Of a stretch of 64,000 nt of DNA, positions 12,111-22,405 are shown in pieces. Made by a program: the position numbers and the translations under genes. The stretch is from Pogostemon cablin (lineage: Eukaryota > Streptophyta > Magnoliopsida > Lamiales > Lamiaceae). Numbering within the stretch: position 1 is the first letter of the stretch; each line of letters opens with the position of its first letter. Under the pieces are notes generated by a model. That model searched no databases. It worked only from the letters and a program-made list of their open reading frames with translations, and was not told the origin of the DNA. The stretch is taken from assembly GCA_023678885.1 (NCBI GenBank), contig CM042965.1, forward strand, positions 33,895,777-33,959,776, in the 5' to 3' direction.

Positions 12111-13293
12111 GCCCAATCCTGGCACGACACGTCACTTATTTTTGGCCCAGGACCATTCCATCCGTATAAATACTCAAATTCTAATTTTCACAAGAACAAA
12201 TCCCCCATTCACGCCTCCAGGCATAAAGTGCCCTAATTTCACCCATCACTCACCACCTTCCATCCTTTCACCGGAGAGACGATCGTAGTTGCTACTTGAA
12301 TCAGAGATGGAGATTTCGACGGAGATCGTGATTGAAGAATTGGAGTCCTCCAAAAGGGTTCTTTATTTTTCAGTTATTTATCTTTGTTGTTTTAGAACAA
12401 TGGTTGAGGCTTATTACATCTTTGTGATTTACCCTTGTAAATCCATGGGCTAAGCTTCTTTGTTGGTAATGTTAGGGCGTTAATACAGTTTTGACTATGT
12501 GATTTGATTGCCCTAGACTTGGATTTTATTATTTTGCAGTATGTTTCTTTCCTTATTGAAGAAGATATTTTGAGACTTCATATTATTGTGTTTTTGAGTT
12601 TTGATTCTTTTAATTATTCTTGACGGTACCACTGATTGATAGTTAATAGGATTCTCTATTTCTGCCTAATAATTGTTGTTTCCTGTGACAGTCTTCGGGA
12701 ATTGGCCTATAATACTTAAGAGTGTTAGATAATCAATTTGGAATATTAATTACTTGGTAAAACATCATTATTAAGTAATTGGTAAGGAGACAAAAGGGTT
12801 AACAATAGCGTACCTAGAAAGGGAAGTCTAGTGCTCTAGCCTTTAATGAAATTTAGCATAAAGTGCCTATAGAGGAAGAGGGAGTTAATTTTTTATTGAT
12901 CCTAGGATTTTCAGCTCATTATAAGTGTTAGATCCTACCCGATCAAGGTGACTTAACTAGATTTAGTGATCCTCTTATAAAAGTCTGCAGGTAATTAATT
13001 TGGGTCTAGATAAATTAGTCACATGTTAAGCTATTTGCCCAAGCATTACCAATTCTCCATTCTTGAATTCTAAATTGTTTTCTCTGCGTGATTTATTTTA
13101 TTTGCTTAGTTTAATTATTTTAATTCAGTTTTATTAGTTTAATTAATCATTCCTCAAAAAACCCCCGAATTTGTCTTGCAATTGAATTACTTGTTAAGTT
13201 TATAACTATCTCATGGGAACGATATTCACTTGGTCATGCGCACTACAATCGATCCCTTACACTTGAGGGTGAAAGAAAATAGCGATCATTTAC

Positions 13294-13719
13294 AACCTTC
13301 ATCAACCTATCAGAATAATCTTGAACAGTCTCACTTTCAAACATCCTCAAAATTTCAAACTCCCTCCACAAATTTAACACATGTATTTGCCTTGTTCTTT
13401 CACTTCCTTGGTACTCTTCCTTCAACTGATCCCAAGCTTGTTTTGCTGTTTCACAATTCATAATTCTTGTGAATATTGCATCAGAAACTGAAGAATAAAT
13501 GGCTGACAAAACCTTATACTTCTTTGCACTATATTCACTATGTTGATGGATTTGAGCAATGATTGTATTCTCTCTCAAAGGAGGAGGATCTTTACCCAAA
13601 TCTACAGCATCCTACAAGTCAAAAGCCCTTAGATATGCCTTCATCTTTACAGCCCAAGCTGGATAGTTTTCACCATTGAAAACAGGTGGTGATGGAGTTG
13701 AAAAACTTTTGGAAACCAT
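13294..13719 (-). pseudogene. Copia 1 Gag N-terminus
   Basis: The minus-strand ATG at 13717-13719 begins MVSKSFSTPSPPVFNGENY and then WAVKMKAYLRAFDL, the typical copia Gag start. A stop follows DL, then LGKDPPPLRENTI continues to QDYSDRLMKVV at 13294, where the solo LTR interrupts. Confidence 0.88.
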
Positions 13720-13809
13720 AAGAAATTTGATGGTTGATTTTGAGGTTTATTTAGGGAAAAGTCTTGCTGGTTTTCTCTCAATCTCTCACATAGCCCTTAA
13801 GATCAATGG

Positions 13810-13822
13810 GCTCTTGATACCA
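13810..13822 (-). other. Copia 1 primer-binding site
   Basis: On the minus strand TGGTATCAAGAGC directly follows the 5' LTR. It is one base longer than the canonical initiator-Met tRNA complement TGGTATCAGAGC used by plant copia elements. Confidence 0.85.
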
Positions 13823-14068
13823 TGTTAGAATTTAGATATATGCATAAGAGATAAAATCTGCAGAGAGCTACTTCTTTTCTTCTCATAAGATTAATTTATA
13901 CATATACACATCCAAAAGGAGAAAAAAGTGGAGTAGGTAGAGACACCATACTTGCACTATGCTTCAATATTATAATATTTCCTAAACTTAGGATGACCAC
14001 AAAATACAATTCAAACTTTGACTAACATAATACATATAAGTATCTTAGACAAATCTCAATTTCTAACC
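13823..14068 (-). repeat. Copia 1 5' LTR
   Basis: A 246-bp LTR bounded by TGTTAGAA and TTCTAACC; the last base should be A in a perfect TG..CA LTR, so one terminal mutation is inferred. It abuts the primer-binding site. The partner 3' LTR is missing. Confidence 0.8.
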
Positions 14069-15103
14069 GTATTGAATAGGATTTGTAGAGGTTTTTTTTA
14101 AACCTTGATTTTTAAATTCTCAAATAGTGTATATTTTCATAATCCAAAAGTTTGTGTGGGTTTTGGAAACCTAGTTTTAAAAATTAAGAATTTTAAAATT
14201 CAAATAAATAGATTAATTGATGAATAATATGAGTGGTAGGTTTATGCATGTAGGCATGGTTATAAATAACACCTAAAACCCAAATTAGAAAAGATGTAGG
14301 TTTTCAAAACTGAAATTGATTATCAAAACTAGAAAATAACACACCCAAGGGCAATGATATATTGTAAAAAATTATGCATGTACACTCAAATGGACTAGTT
14401 ATGAGAGGAAGTATTGCATCACGAATTGGTTTAAATATGTAATGATAAAATGCAAGTGCAACGCTCAATAGACATAATTTTATGGTGATTTTTTTTTTTT
14501 GATAAAGTATTAATTTTTATTAAAGATGTATGTTACTTTTCTCATCCTATAATTGTTTTTACATTTTGTATTTTCGTTTGTTCCATTAAAGTTTTCATAT
14601 TTATTAAAAGAAAAAAAAAAGATAAAAAAACACTAATCTCCCTAGTGTACTTTATTTACAAAAATATCACTCCTACCTAATACTTAACATATTTTTTTAT
14701 CATTTAGTGGCATGTTGATATATCATCTATGATACTTTCTCTATCTCATATGATATTTTTCATTTTTTCTTCTTTTGTTTGTCTCATAAAATGGTTCACT
14801 TACAAAAAGGAAATATCATTCTAATAAAAAAAACTCAAAAGTACATTTTAATTAGTTTTAAAATTGTCATTCATTCTTTATTATATACATAACATACTTT
14901 TTTACCTAAAAATTCTTAGAAAATAAATTGAGTTGGATAAAAAAAAGTAATACTTTTTTAATAAACAAAGTATCAAATATATAAGCTTTTCAAGGTGGAT
15001 GAAAGAGGGTATTTCTATATACATGTTAGAATTGTGATTTGTCAAGATTTTTTGTTTTCAGTTTGTACAAAGTAAATATATTATCTTTATATTCATTTTA
15101 GTA
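14069..15103. other. AT-rich intergenic region
   Basis: No coding potential or element termini are recognised. It contains long A/T runs. Confidence 0.5.
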
Positions 15104-15316
15104 CTCCCTCCGTCTCGCTCAAATAACATCATTTTACTATATTGGGCGTCCCGTCCAAATTGCACTATTTTCCTCTTTTTGTAAAAAGAGCCCACCAATG
15201 GCCCATTACTACCCATCACATTTTTCTAATACACCTACCCACTTTACATAAAATAATAATACTCCTTAATCTATGTACAAAAAGCAAATGACACACTTTG
15301 ACTGGAACGGAGGGAG
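15104..15316. mobile_element. Stowaway-type MITE
   Basis: The termini are CTCCCTCCGTCTC...GGAACGGAGGGAG with TA dinucleotides on both sides; 213 bp, no coding capacity. CTCCCTCCGTCC ends with TA duplications are the Tc1/mariner Stowaway signature. Confidence 0.9.
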
Positions 15317-15599
15317 TAAAATACTTTTATCTGATAAAAAAAATAACAAGCCTTGCATGGTACAATAAATTAATTTTAGTTTTATTTTGGTTTTATATAT
15401 GTTGTAATTAATGGGCATGGCCACGTGGCCGTGGATGGATCCATCAATTCTTGCTTCAACTGGTGTATAAATACATCCTCCTCTCCACATTACTATTATC
15501 ACTCCATTCACTCTTCAACTTCTTCATCTTTAAAATTTTGCCCACTATCCCAATTATGTGTAAGACTCGTTTTTCATGTTATCCCCAGTGCAGTACAAA

Positions 15600-16529
15600 T
15601 AGAGGTGTCAATTGGGTTGAGCCCACGCCCCAACCCACCAATTTCTTAATTCAAAATTAATCCGTCCTATAAAAAGCCCGCCCGACTCTAACCCACTAAA
15701 GTGTGGGCTAACCCGCACCGCTCCGCCAACCCAATATCAATCCACTTTTATAAATTAAAATTTAAAAAAATGACATACAATTTTTAGATTTTAATATTTA
15801 AATAATAAAAATATTATCACCCAACCCTACCCCTACCTATCCACCCCCACCCACCACCAAAAAAATTTTTTTTTAATTTTTTTTAGATTTTAATATTTAA
15901 ATAATAAAAATATTATCACCCAATTCTACCCCTATCCACCCACCACCCCAACCCAACCACCCACCCCACCCCACCCCACCCCACCCCACCCCACCCCGAC
16001 AATTTTTTTTAATTTTATATTTTAATATTTAAATAATAAAAATATTATTACCCAACCCTAAGGTAGGGGTAGGGTTGGGTGATAATATTTTTATTATTTA
16101 AATATTTAAATCTAAAATTTATTAAAAATAAATTTTTTTTTTGGGGTGGGGTGGGGTGGTTAGGGGTAGGGTTGACTGATAATATTTTTATTATTTAAAT
16201 ATTTAAATCTCAAATTTTAAAAAAAAATTGGGGGTGGATATGATTGGATGATAATATTTTTATTATTTAAATATTAAAATCTAAAATATTTTTTTTAAAA
16301 AAAATTTTGGGGGTGAGTGGGGGTGGGTGATAGGTGGGGTGGGTGGTGGTGAGGATGGTGAGGGGGTGGTTGGTGGTGGGGATGGGGATGGGGATGGGTG
16401 AGGGGATGGGTGAGGGGTGGGTGAGTGGGGGTGGTAGAGCGTGGGCTAACCCGCTGCCCGCTCTACTTGAGCGCATCAAAAGGTGGGTTGTGCGTTAAAC
16501 CGCCCCACCAACCCATTCTGACAGCTCTA
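15600..16529. mobile_element. hAT-like foldback MITE
   Basis: The ends are TAGAGGTGTCAATTGGGTTG and its imperfect inverse (AACCC...TGACAGCTCTA), flanked by AGTACAAA/TGTACAAA, seven of eight bases identical, consistent with an 8-bp hAT duplication. The 930-bp interior is a giant imperfect palindrome: C-rich arms (ACCCAACCCTACCCC) alternate with ATTATTTAAATATT units and reappear in inverse order as G-rich arms. It has no coding content and belongs to the same TAGRGRTGTCAA family as 58899-59691. Confidence 0.82.
15959..15997. repeat. CCCCA pentamer run
   Basis: Seven or more tandem CCCCA units. The complementary strand has the GGGGT pattern expected of G-quadruplex formers. It lies in the left half of the foldback element. 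Confidence 0.9.
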
Positions 16530-17050
16530 TGTACAAATACTTATTCTGCTTTTTTATAATTCTTTCCTTTTATCTTTTTTACATGTCAGTAAGTGCAACG
16601 CAGAAGATTGATACACATCGTTGAAATATATATCTCTTCTATACTAAATTTAACTGGTTATCAATTTTCTTATTGTGCAGGGTTAAATGCATTTGAACAA
16701 CTATTGCTGCAGAGGATGTGGGTGGAAGGACAATATTAGTGTTGAAGACACCACCTTAATTTCACTAACATCCTATGATGGTGTTGTGTGTTTAATTTGT
16801 TATGATGTTTTAAATGGTGTTGTTGTAAAAAGATAATTGTGGGGAGTTACCCCTCAAAAATGTCAATAGATTACTAGTGTTGTGTGTTTATTTATCTATC
16901 TTGATTGGCACCGGATCACCTATTTCAAAATATGTTGTTTATCTTGTATTCCACCTATTAAATGATTGATACATGTTATGATTGTTTTCTAAATTAACGC
17001 CACATATCCCAAGGATTTAATAATCTTTCATAGGGTATTAACTGTTTATA

Positions 17051-17260
17051 CTCCCTCCGTCCGCTCCCAAGGGATCCATTTCCTTTTTGTACGTGAATTA
17101 AGCAGTATTAGTATTATTTAATGTGTAGTGTGGGTAATTATATTAGTGGCCGTGTGGGCTCTATATTTTAATTTAATTAATAGGTGTGTGTAGGTCTCAT
17201 GTATGTAAGAAATGAAATAAGACTCTTTAAAACGGACGTCCAGAAAATGACTCATGGAGG
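17051..17260. mobile_element. Stowaway-type MITE, one end degenerate
   Basis: The left terminus is CTCCCTCCGTCCG after TA. The right terminus is degraded to CTCATGGAGG followed by TA. Internal sequence (GTGTAGTGTGGGTAATTATATTAGTG) is shared with the neighbouring MITE at 17361. Confidence 0.75.
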
Positions 17261-17360
17261 TAATATTATGGAATACCAATAAAACATAAAATATAATATG
17301 AAGTAGGGAATTCAAGTCCATCTTGATTCTATAATCATTTTCTAGCTAGCCTTATAAATA

Positions 17361-17587
17361 CTCCCTCCGTCCCAGGCTAAGAGTCTCATTTGCTTTTGGG
17401 CACGTGGATTAAGGAGTATTATTATTTAATGTGTAGTGGGTAGTTGTATTAGTGGGTGTAGGGGCCCCATGTATTAATTGTATTAGTGGGTGTGGGCGAG
17501 TCTCATATTTCCAAAAAAGGAAATGGGACTCTTTGGGTGGGACGACCAAAATGGTAAAATGGCCCTCTTAGCCTGGGACGGAGGGAG
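17361..17587. mobile_element. Stowaway-type MITE
   Basis: Termini CTCCCTCCGTCCCAGGCTAAG and its exact inverse, with TA on each side; 227 bp. Confidence 0.92.
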
Positions 17588-19098
17588 TATCTGATAAATT
17601 GCAGTTTTGATTTTCTATGTCATTTGAGTATGATATGATTTGTATCACACTATTGAATGAATGACATGTAAAAGAAATTATAAACACTAGAAAAGAAAAT
17701 ATAAATTTTATAGGATAAACCTGCCAACAGGGCCGGCCCTGAGGGTTGTCCCGATGGGCTCTCGCCATGGGGATCAATCAGGATAAAGTAGTTCAATCAA
17801 TCATATAATTGGATTTTTTAGGCTAGAAGAGCTCTATTGGCATTGAAGGGTGTAGTGAATCTGCAAGCCTTAATAAGGGGTCATAATGTCCGAAAACGGG
17901 CAAAAATGACACTCCAATGCATCCAATCTCTCGTTTGAGTTCAAGCTCTAGTCTGCAATCAACGTAGGAGGCTTTCGTGCAAAGCAAAGAGCTTAGGTTC
18001 GATGTTCAGATTGGATGACAGTGGGAGAAAGTCCAGTGTGAGTGTTAATATTACTAGTTACAATCCTTTTTGCATGCTTAGCAAATTCATATTCTTACTT
18101 TTTTTGATTATCTTGAGGTTGCAGTTAAGAATTTTGGGGGCCCAAAATTTTTATTACCCCTGTATATATACTACTTTTATTTTTGTAAATCCAATCATCT
18201 TTAATAGATTGGTTGGATTTTAAGTTTATTTAAGATTATTGGCCCATAAATCACGTTAAAAAACAACTAAATAACTACATAAATATTCCTATTTTGATTG
18301 GATCAATAAATTTATATCTTCCACAATCCACAATAATCACGTACATTTTCCAGGATTTTTTCTTCCTTTTATTATTTTTTAGGTTTTATTTTGGAAGATT
18401 TGAATTGCATAGTATAATTTATTTGAATCTCCAAATTAAGGAATTTTCATATTTAAGATAGAATGGGTTATATTTTTTTAAATAAAAAAATCGTGAAGCT
18501 ATAAAAACAAACGGTAAAGGAATTGGTTAGAAAGGAGAATGACTTTTCGATGATGTTGCTGTGGATTTTTTTTCTCTTCCGTTATTTTATTTTATTTTAT
18601 AAGTATACTTGGGGAAATGCGAATTCGTACATAATTTATTTGATTGCCCACAAATTAGATTTTGTAGTTTTTTTAGAGTTACTTAATTAAATGTGTTTTT
18701 AATTTTTTAATTTGTTTTATAATCATGTTTCCTTATGCATTAGTGAGTAAAAATATAAAGAAATGAAAAAAAAACTTGAAAAAGAGATTAATTCTCATTT
18801 GCTCTTAATAAATTTATAAAAATGGATTCTTTAAAATAAAAAAGTAGGATTAAATGAAAATGAGCAAGAAGAATGAGAGAAAGGGATGAATTACTCAGCG
18901 AGTTGAGAATAATAATGATTTAAATGAGAAAGAATGTAAAAAATATATTGTAGTTGAGAATTAAAATAACTTGAATGAGAGTGATTTATAAACAACGTTA
19001 GAGATTATGAAGAAATTTATAATAAAATTGAGAAACATGAAAATGTTTTAGAAAATAAAATTGTACGTGATATATATATACTCATAGGCAAAAACTCC

Positions 19099-19421
19099 TG
19101 TGCACCCGGGCGCACGGACCACATTCAGTGAGCCTTTAGAATTTTGTGTTAAATTGTATACCCTTTAGTATACAGATGTGTACCCTTTATTTTCTAAAGA
19201 AAATTATTGTGTGTATCTGGGAGCATGAACAACACTCCGTGCGCCTTCAGAATTTTGTGTTAAATTGTATACCCTTTAGTATAAAAATGTGTACCCTTTA
19301 TTTTCTAAAGAAAAAAAATATTAATGAAAAGTATATACCCTTTAAACCAAAGCAATGTACCATTACCCATAATACTAAATTTCTAAAGGCGCACGGAATG
19401 TGTTCCCGTGCACCCAGGCGC
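19099..19421. mobile_element. Inverted-repeat MITE nested in the hAT element
   Basis: Left arm TGTGCACCCGGGCGCACGG and right arm CCGTGCACCCAGGCGCACG form about 37-bp imperfect inverted repeats. The interior carries a 111-bp tandem duplication (AATTTTGTGTTAAATTG at 19140 and 19251). No target duplication is obvious, and the superfamily is unclear. Confidence 0.7.
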
Positions 19422-19433
19422 ACGCAAGCCTCA

Positions 19434-19436
<3 letters not shown>

Positions 19437-19489
<53 letters not shown>
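19437..19489. repeat. (AT)n microsatellite
   Basis: About 26 uninterrupted AT dinucleotides. Confidence 0.97.
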
Positions 19490-19491
<2 letters not shown>

Positions 19492-19769
19492 CTAAGAGTT
19501 TGGGATAATATTGATAAAAACTAGAGATATATTGGTGGAGAAAGGTTCTATAACATAAAATAATCGCAAATTTCTTAAAAATGGACTTTTTAGATAGTTT
19601 TGGTACAAAGATGGTGTATTATTTTTGTTGTAAGTTATTTAAGTTGGCAGATAATAAAAGTATTTTTTAGCAAAAGAAGATCTTAATGATTAAAAAAAAG
19701 CTGTTTTGGGGCCCATTTTATGTTTTCGCCAAGGGCCCCCATAATCTCAGGGCCGGCGCTGCCTGCCAA

Positions 19770-20654
19770 TTATACTTTTTAGTGTCCGAAGGTATAAGTG
19801 TTAATATATAAAAATGACGCGAATATACTTAGATTGCAATGGTGTATGAGTTGATATATGAAAATTACATAGACGCAAATCCATACTCATTAAATGTAGT
19901 TGTCATACATCCATACTTATTAAATGTTCTTGTCATAAATCCAAATCCAAACGCACACGGTAATTACTTAAAGTGGAGCAATGGTGACGTTGCTGGTCAA
20001 GGAGGAGCTGATGCGGCAACAGTTCTGAATGTTGAGTTAATATTATTGGGGATCCTTATGACATGTTCAGTTGTCATGGAAAAAGGTGTAATAATATTAA
20101 CTGGTCCACAAGTTTGTACACGGACATTGTCTTGGCAGGCGATGTAGGGTGTGTGGTGGATGTATATCGATGGCTGATGGACTTCCAAGGTAGCCAAGTG
20201 CTGGAAGTAGCACCATAAATATCAGCAGGTGTTTTCGATATGTGCCGCAGGAAATTCTTAGAATGGTTGATTCTAAGTGGTCTACTCATATGGTGGAGTA
20301 GTATTCTCGGGGTTGAGAATGGATTGTCAGTGAAGACAGTGATTCTTAGAATGGTTGATTCTAAGGGATTCTCGGGTTGAGAATGGATTATCGGTGAAGA
20401 CAATGTGTCTTCTTTTATTTTAACAATGTGGAAATTATTGGATTTTTGTCAAGAATAAAAGGAGGGATTTTTCCTTTGCTTTTGTCCCACATCAGAAAGG
20501 AGAAAAGGGGGAGGGATTCCTGGTGATACATAAGAGGCCCTTGGACTTGATGTCAAGTGCACCAATTAAGTACACTTTAATCTTTGTATTTGATTCTTCT
20601 TATGCTCTTCTTTGTTTGTCCCTTAGGAATGAATGGGGATCTGCTTATCCCAAC
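19770..20654. other. Unassigned intergenic segment with short duplications
   Basis: No gene is recognised. A pair of near-identical segments (around TCTCGGGGTTGAGAATGGATT at 20306 and its repeat at 20369), each near a palindromic CTTAGAATGGTTGATTCTAAG, lies in the middle. The stretch at 20480-20540 (TTTGTCCCACATCAGAAAGG) resembles LTR ends of small plant retroelements, but I cannot define termini. Confidence 0.35.
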
Positions 20655-20905
20655 ACGTGGGACAAGATGAAATGCCCGAATCTGGGGTCACCAGCTGGAC
20701 CGGGCTGCCTTTATAAAATGCAGATTTTGGGTGGGGAAAGCCCGTTTACTGCAGGCCCGGAGTGGCTCCGATGAAAGGGAAAAGGTTTCTGATGCGTTGT
20801 CCGGAGAACGATGGCAGCTTACTCTACGCTTTGACGTTGCATAAGCAACATATGACATTGTTCCAGAAGCTTCTATATCAGGGTACTGATCATTCTAAGT
20901 TGTAG
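20655..20905 (+). pseudogene. Truncated BAHD (RAS-like) gene 3' end
   Basis: Reads CPNLG, then after a one-base deletion the equivalents of DFGWGKPVY, then [29 protein letters not shown] and a stop at 20903-20905. It matches the last ~75 codons of the minus-strand gene at 40825-41706 very closely, including the 3' untranslated sequence that follows. It lacks everything upstream (HXXXD region), has a frameshift and a 9-base insertion. It is a non-functional piece of a segmental duplication. Confidence 0.95.
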
Positions 20906-21441
20906 TGCAAATTTATTTTAGTTGATGTGTGCTACATTTTTTAACAAGTTTGATGGATGTTGGAGTTGTATTTTAGTCTCTTATTATATAAGAAAAATAA
21001 ATAAATTACGTCCAGTTTTTTTTCCAATTTCCAATATTAATTCTAGTACTAGTATATACTATAATGTGATGTTGAAACAATATATTGCCAAAAACTGGAA
21101 TATTGTGGAATAAATAATATGCAAATCTTTTACCATGCAGACATATTTTTAATGGGCGAATACCCCAACATTAACTGTTTATTTGGTAGGCAAGATAAAG
21201 ATAAATATGTAATTAGAGTGTATTAGGATAAGTAAGTAATATGCATAAATAAATTTGTTTGGCATTGTATATAAAAAGTGATAATAATAATGTATGTGAA
21301 ATTGAGAATTAGTATTACTGTATGGTGTAATTTTACCTTCATAACCTTCATTTGTAAAATATATTTATGAATATACTCTTCTCAAACCTGAAGAAAAATA
21401 TTCACCTAAATCACTTTTATTTTCTTCCCTTTGTGATCCTC

Positions 21442-21547
21442 ACAGCATCTGTGTCGCGCACTCGTTCATGCGATGGAGAAATAGAAACATTTGTTTCCTC
21501 ACTCAAGCATTTTCACAAACACCTTGTGAGCATAGCACTTGATAAGG
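21442..21547 (+). other. Exon-like segment in the duplicated flank
   Basis: Between a CCTCACAG acceptor and a GTAATTAAC donor lies an open stretch reading SVSRTRSCDGEIE and FVSSLKHFHKHLVS. The paralogous copy at 37955-38060 encodes a similar peptide with several replacements, and its acceptor is CG instead of AG. It may be a stray host exon. I do not recognise the protein. Confidence 0.3.
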
Positions 21548-22187
21548 TAATTAACAACCTAAACACTACAAATGGTCCCAACTATTGAAATTGATTGTTT
21601 ATTCTTTAAGCAGTAACATAATTGATGGAATTTTTCAATTATTAGGAAAATCAATTATAAGAAAATATGCCAAATACATAAGAAGATGACTATATAAACG
21701 TGAAGGTTTGTAAATGTATGTGGACTTCTTCAAATGGGAGTGGGAGAAGAGACGGCATATTTGGTTAGAAAAGAAAAGCACTAATTCTTGAAAATAACTT
21801 GTCGCTATAGAAATGTTATTATCGAAATGAATAATCAAATTTTAATAATGGGGAAGAGAAGAGGAAATTGATTTTTGGATAAACGGGAAAACATCTTCAT
21901 CTCTGAAATGCAGTAGAAGAGATACAGTGAAATGGTTTGGTGAATGAGACAATTCTTTGAATATGTGATATTTTAGGGCTCTAAGAAAATTGTTAAAATA
22001 TGAATTGAACCCAATTTTGTAATTTCAAAACTTTGTATGGATGAACTGTTGAATACAGACACATTATATAGCGATGGGTGTGATATTAACAATGTAAAAG
22101 AGTTACAGGTTCAGGTATTAACACAGGGCCCCTTTATAGGCACCGGATGTCCTTTGACAATTTGGTGTGACGTTTATAAAGACATGT

Positions 22188-22405
22188 TCTCTCCGTCCCA
22201 CTCAAATAGTTCATTTTTTCCATTTTTGGCGTCCCACCTCCTTTCCTATTTTACACATATTGAATCCATATATATTCACCAATACAATTAAAATATGAGA
22301 CTCACACTCTCACTAATATACAACTACCCACTACACATAAAATAATAATACTCATTAATCCACGTATAAAAAGCAAAAGAGTCTCTTTAGAAGGGACGGA
22401 GGGAG
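22188..22405. mobile_element. Stowaway-type MITE
   Basis: TCTCTCCGTCCCACTCAAAT on the left and AGAAGGGACGGAGGGAG followed by TA on the right. The left end is slightly degenerate. Confidence 0.82.

Larger units (their letters stand above)
9345..13288 (+). mobile_element. Solo LTR (outer) inserted in copia 1 Gag
   Basis: Removing 9345-13288 rejoins Gag in frame (MKVV from the right side, NKLRLLG from the left), so the insertion boundaries are well defined. The ends are TGAT...ATCA and the flanks TTTAT/TTTAC differ at one base of the 5-bp duplication. No internal protein-coding retroelement sequence lies between, so I read it as a solo LTR of about 2.1 kb interrupted by a second solo LTR (9979-11785). 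A plus-strand TATAAATA box lies near 12162. The 3' end (GCACTACAATCGATCCC) looks like Ty3-type plant LTR ends. Confidence 0.75.
945..14068 (-). mobile_element. Ty1/copia element 1, 3'-truncated and twice interrupted
   Basis: Read on the minus strand, the order is 5' LTR (13823-14068), initiator-Met-like primer site (13810-13822), Gag (start near 13719), zinc knuckle, protease with DSG, integrase, and the start of reverse transcriptase. The last recognisable RT residues (DTFAPMARHD) end near 945 and no 3' LTR follows, so the 3' end is lost. The reading frame is split by a solo LTR (9345-13288) and by a CACTA transposon (2134-8246). It also carries its own stops and frameshifts, for example a stop after AFDL in early Gag and a shift at the zinc knuckle. 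It is clearly dead. Confidence 0.92.
15464..16836 (+). other. Possible small two-exon transcription unit, interrupted by a MITE
   Basis: A TATAAATA box (15466-15473) is followed by a CT-rich leader-like stretch, a consensus donor GTAAGAC near 15560, a pyrimidine-rich tract and TGTGCAG acceptor ending at 16680. The sequence after the acceptor has an ATG at 16687 opening a 49-aa frame to 16836 with a cysteine-rich start (NYCCRGCGW). The putative intron holds the hAT-like foldback element at 15600-16529. This could be a small peptide gene, a non-coding RNA or chance. Nothing identifies a family. Confidence 0.25.
17728..19761. mobile_element. hAT-type non-autonomous element
   Basis: The termini CAGGGCCGGCCCTGA and (inverse) CAGCGCCGGCCCTGA are flanked by a perfect 8-bp duplication CCTGCCAA (17720-17727 and 19762-19769). 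The CAGGG start and 8-bp duplication are standard for hAT elements. The 2.0-kb interior has no transposase frame. It contains an AT microsatellite and a nested smaller inverted-repeat element (19099-19421). Confidence 0.93.
20655..21690 (+). repeat. Inverted partial duplicate of 37812-41060
   Basis: The BAHD 3' end, its 3' UTR and about 700 bp of downstream flank are present in inverse orientation relative to 37812-41060. Matches include AATATTAATTCTAGTACTAG, ATGGGCGAATACCCC and CTCAAGCATTTTCACAAACA. The copy here lacks the TRIM (38336-38614) and the 1.9-kb insertion (38842-40726), so it preserves both empty sites. Homology stops near AAGAAGAT at about 21688. Confidence 0.93.
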
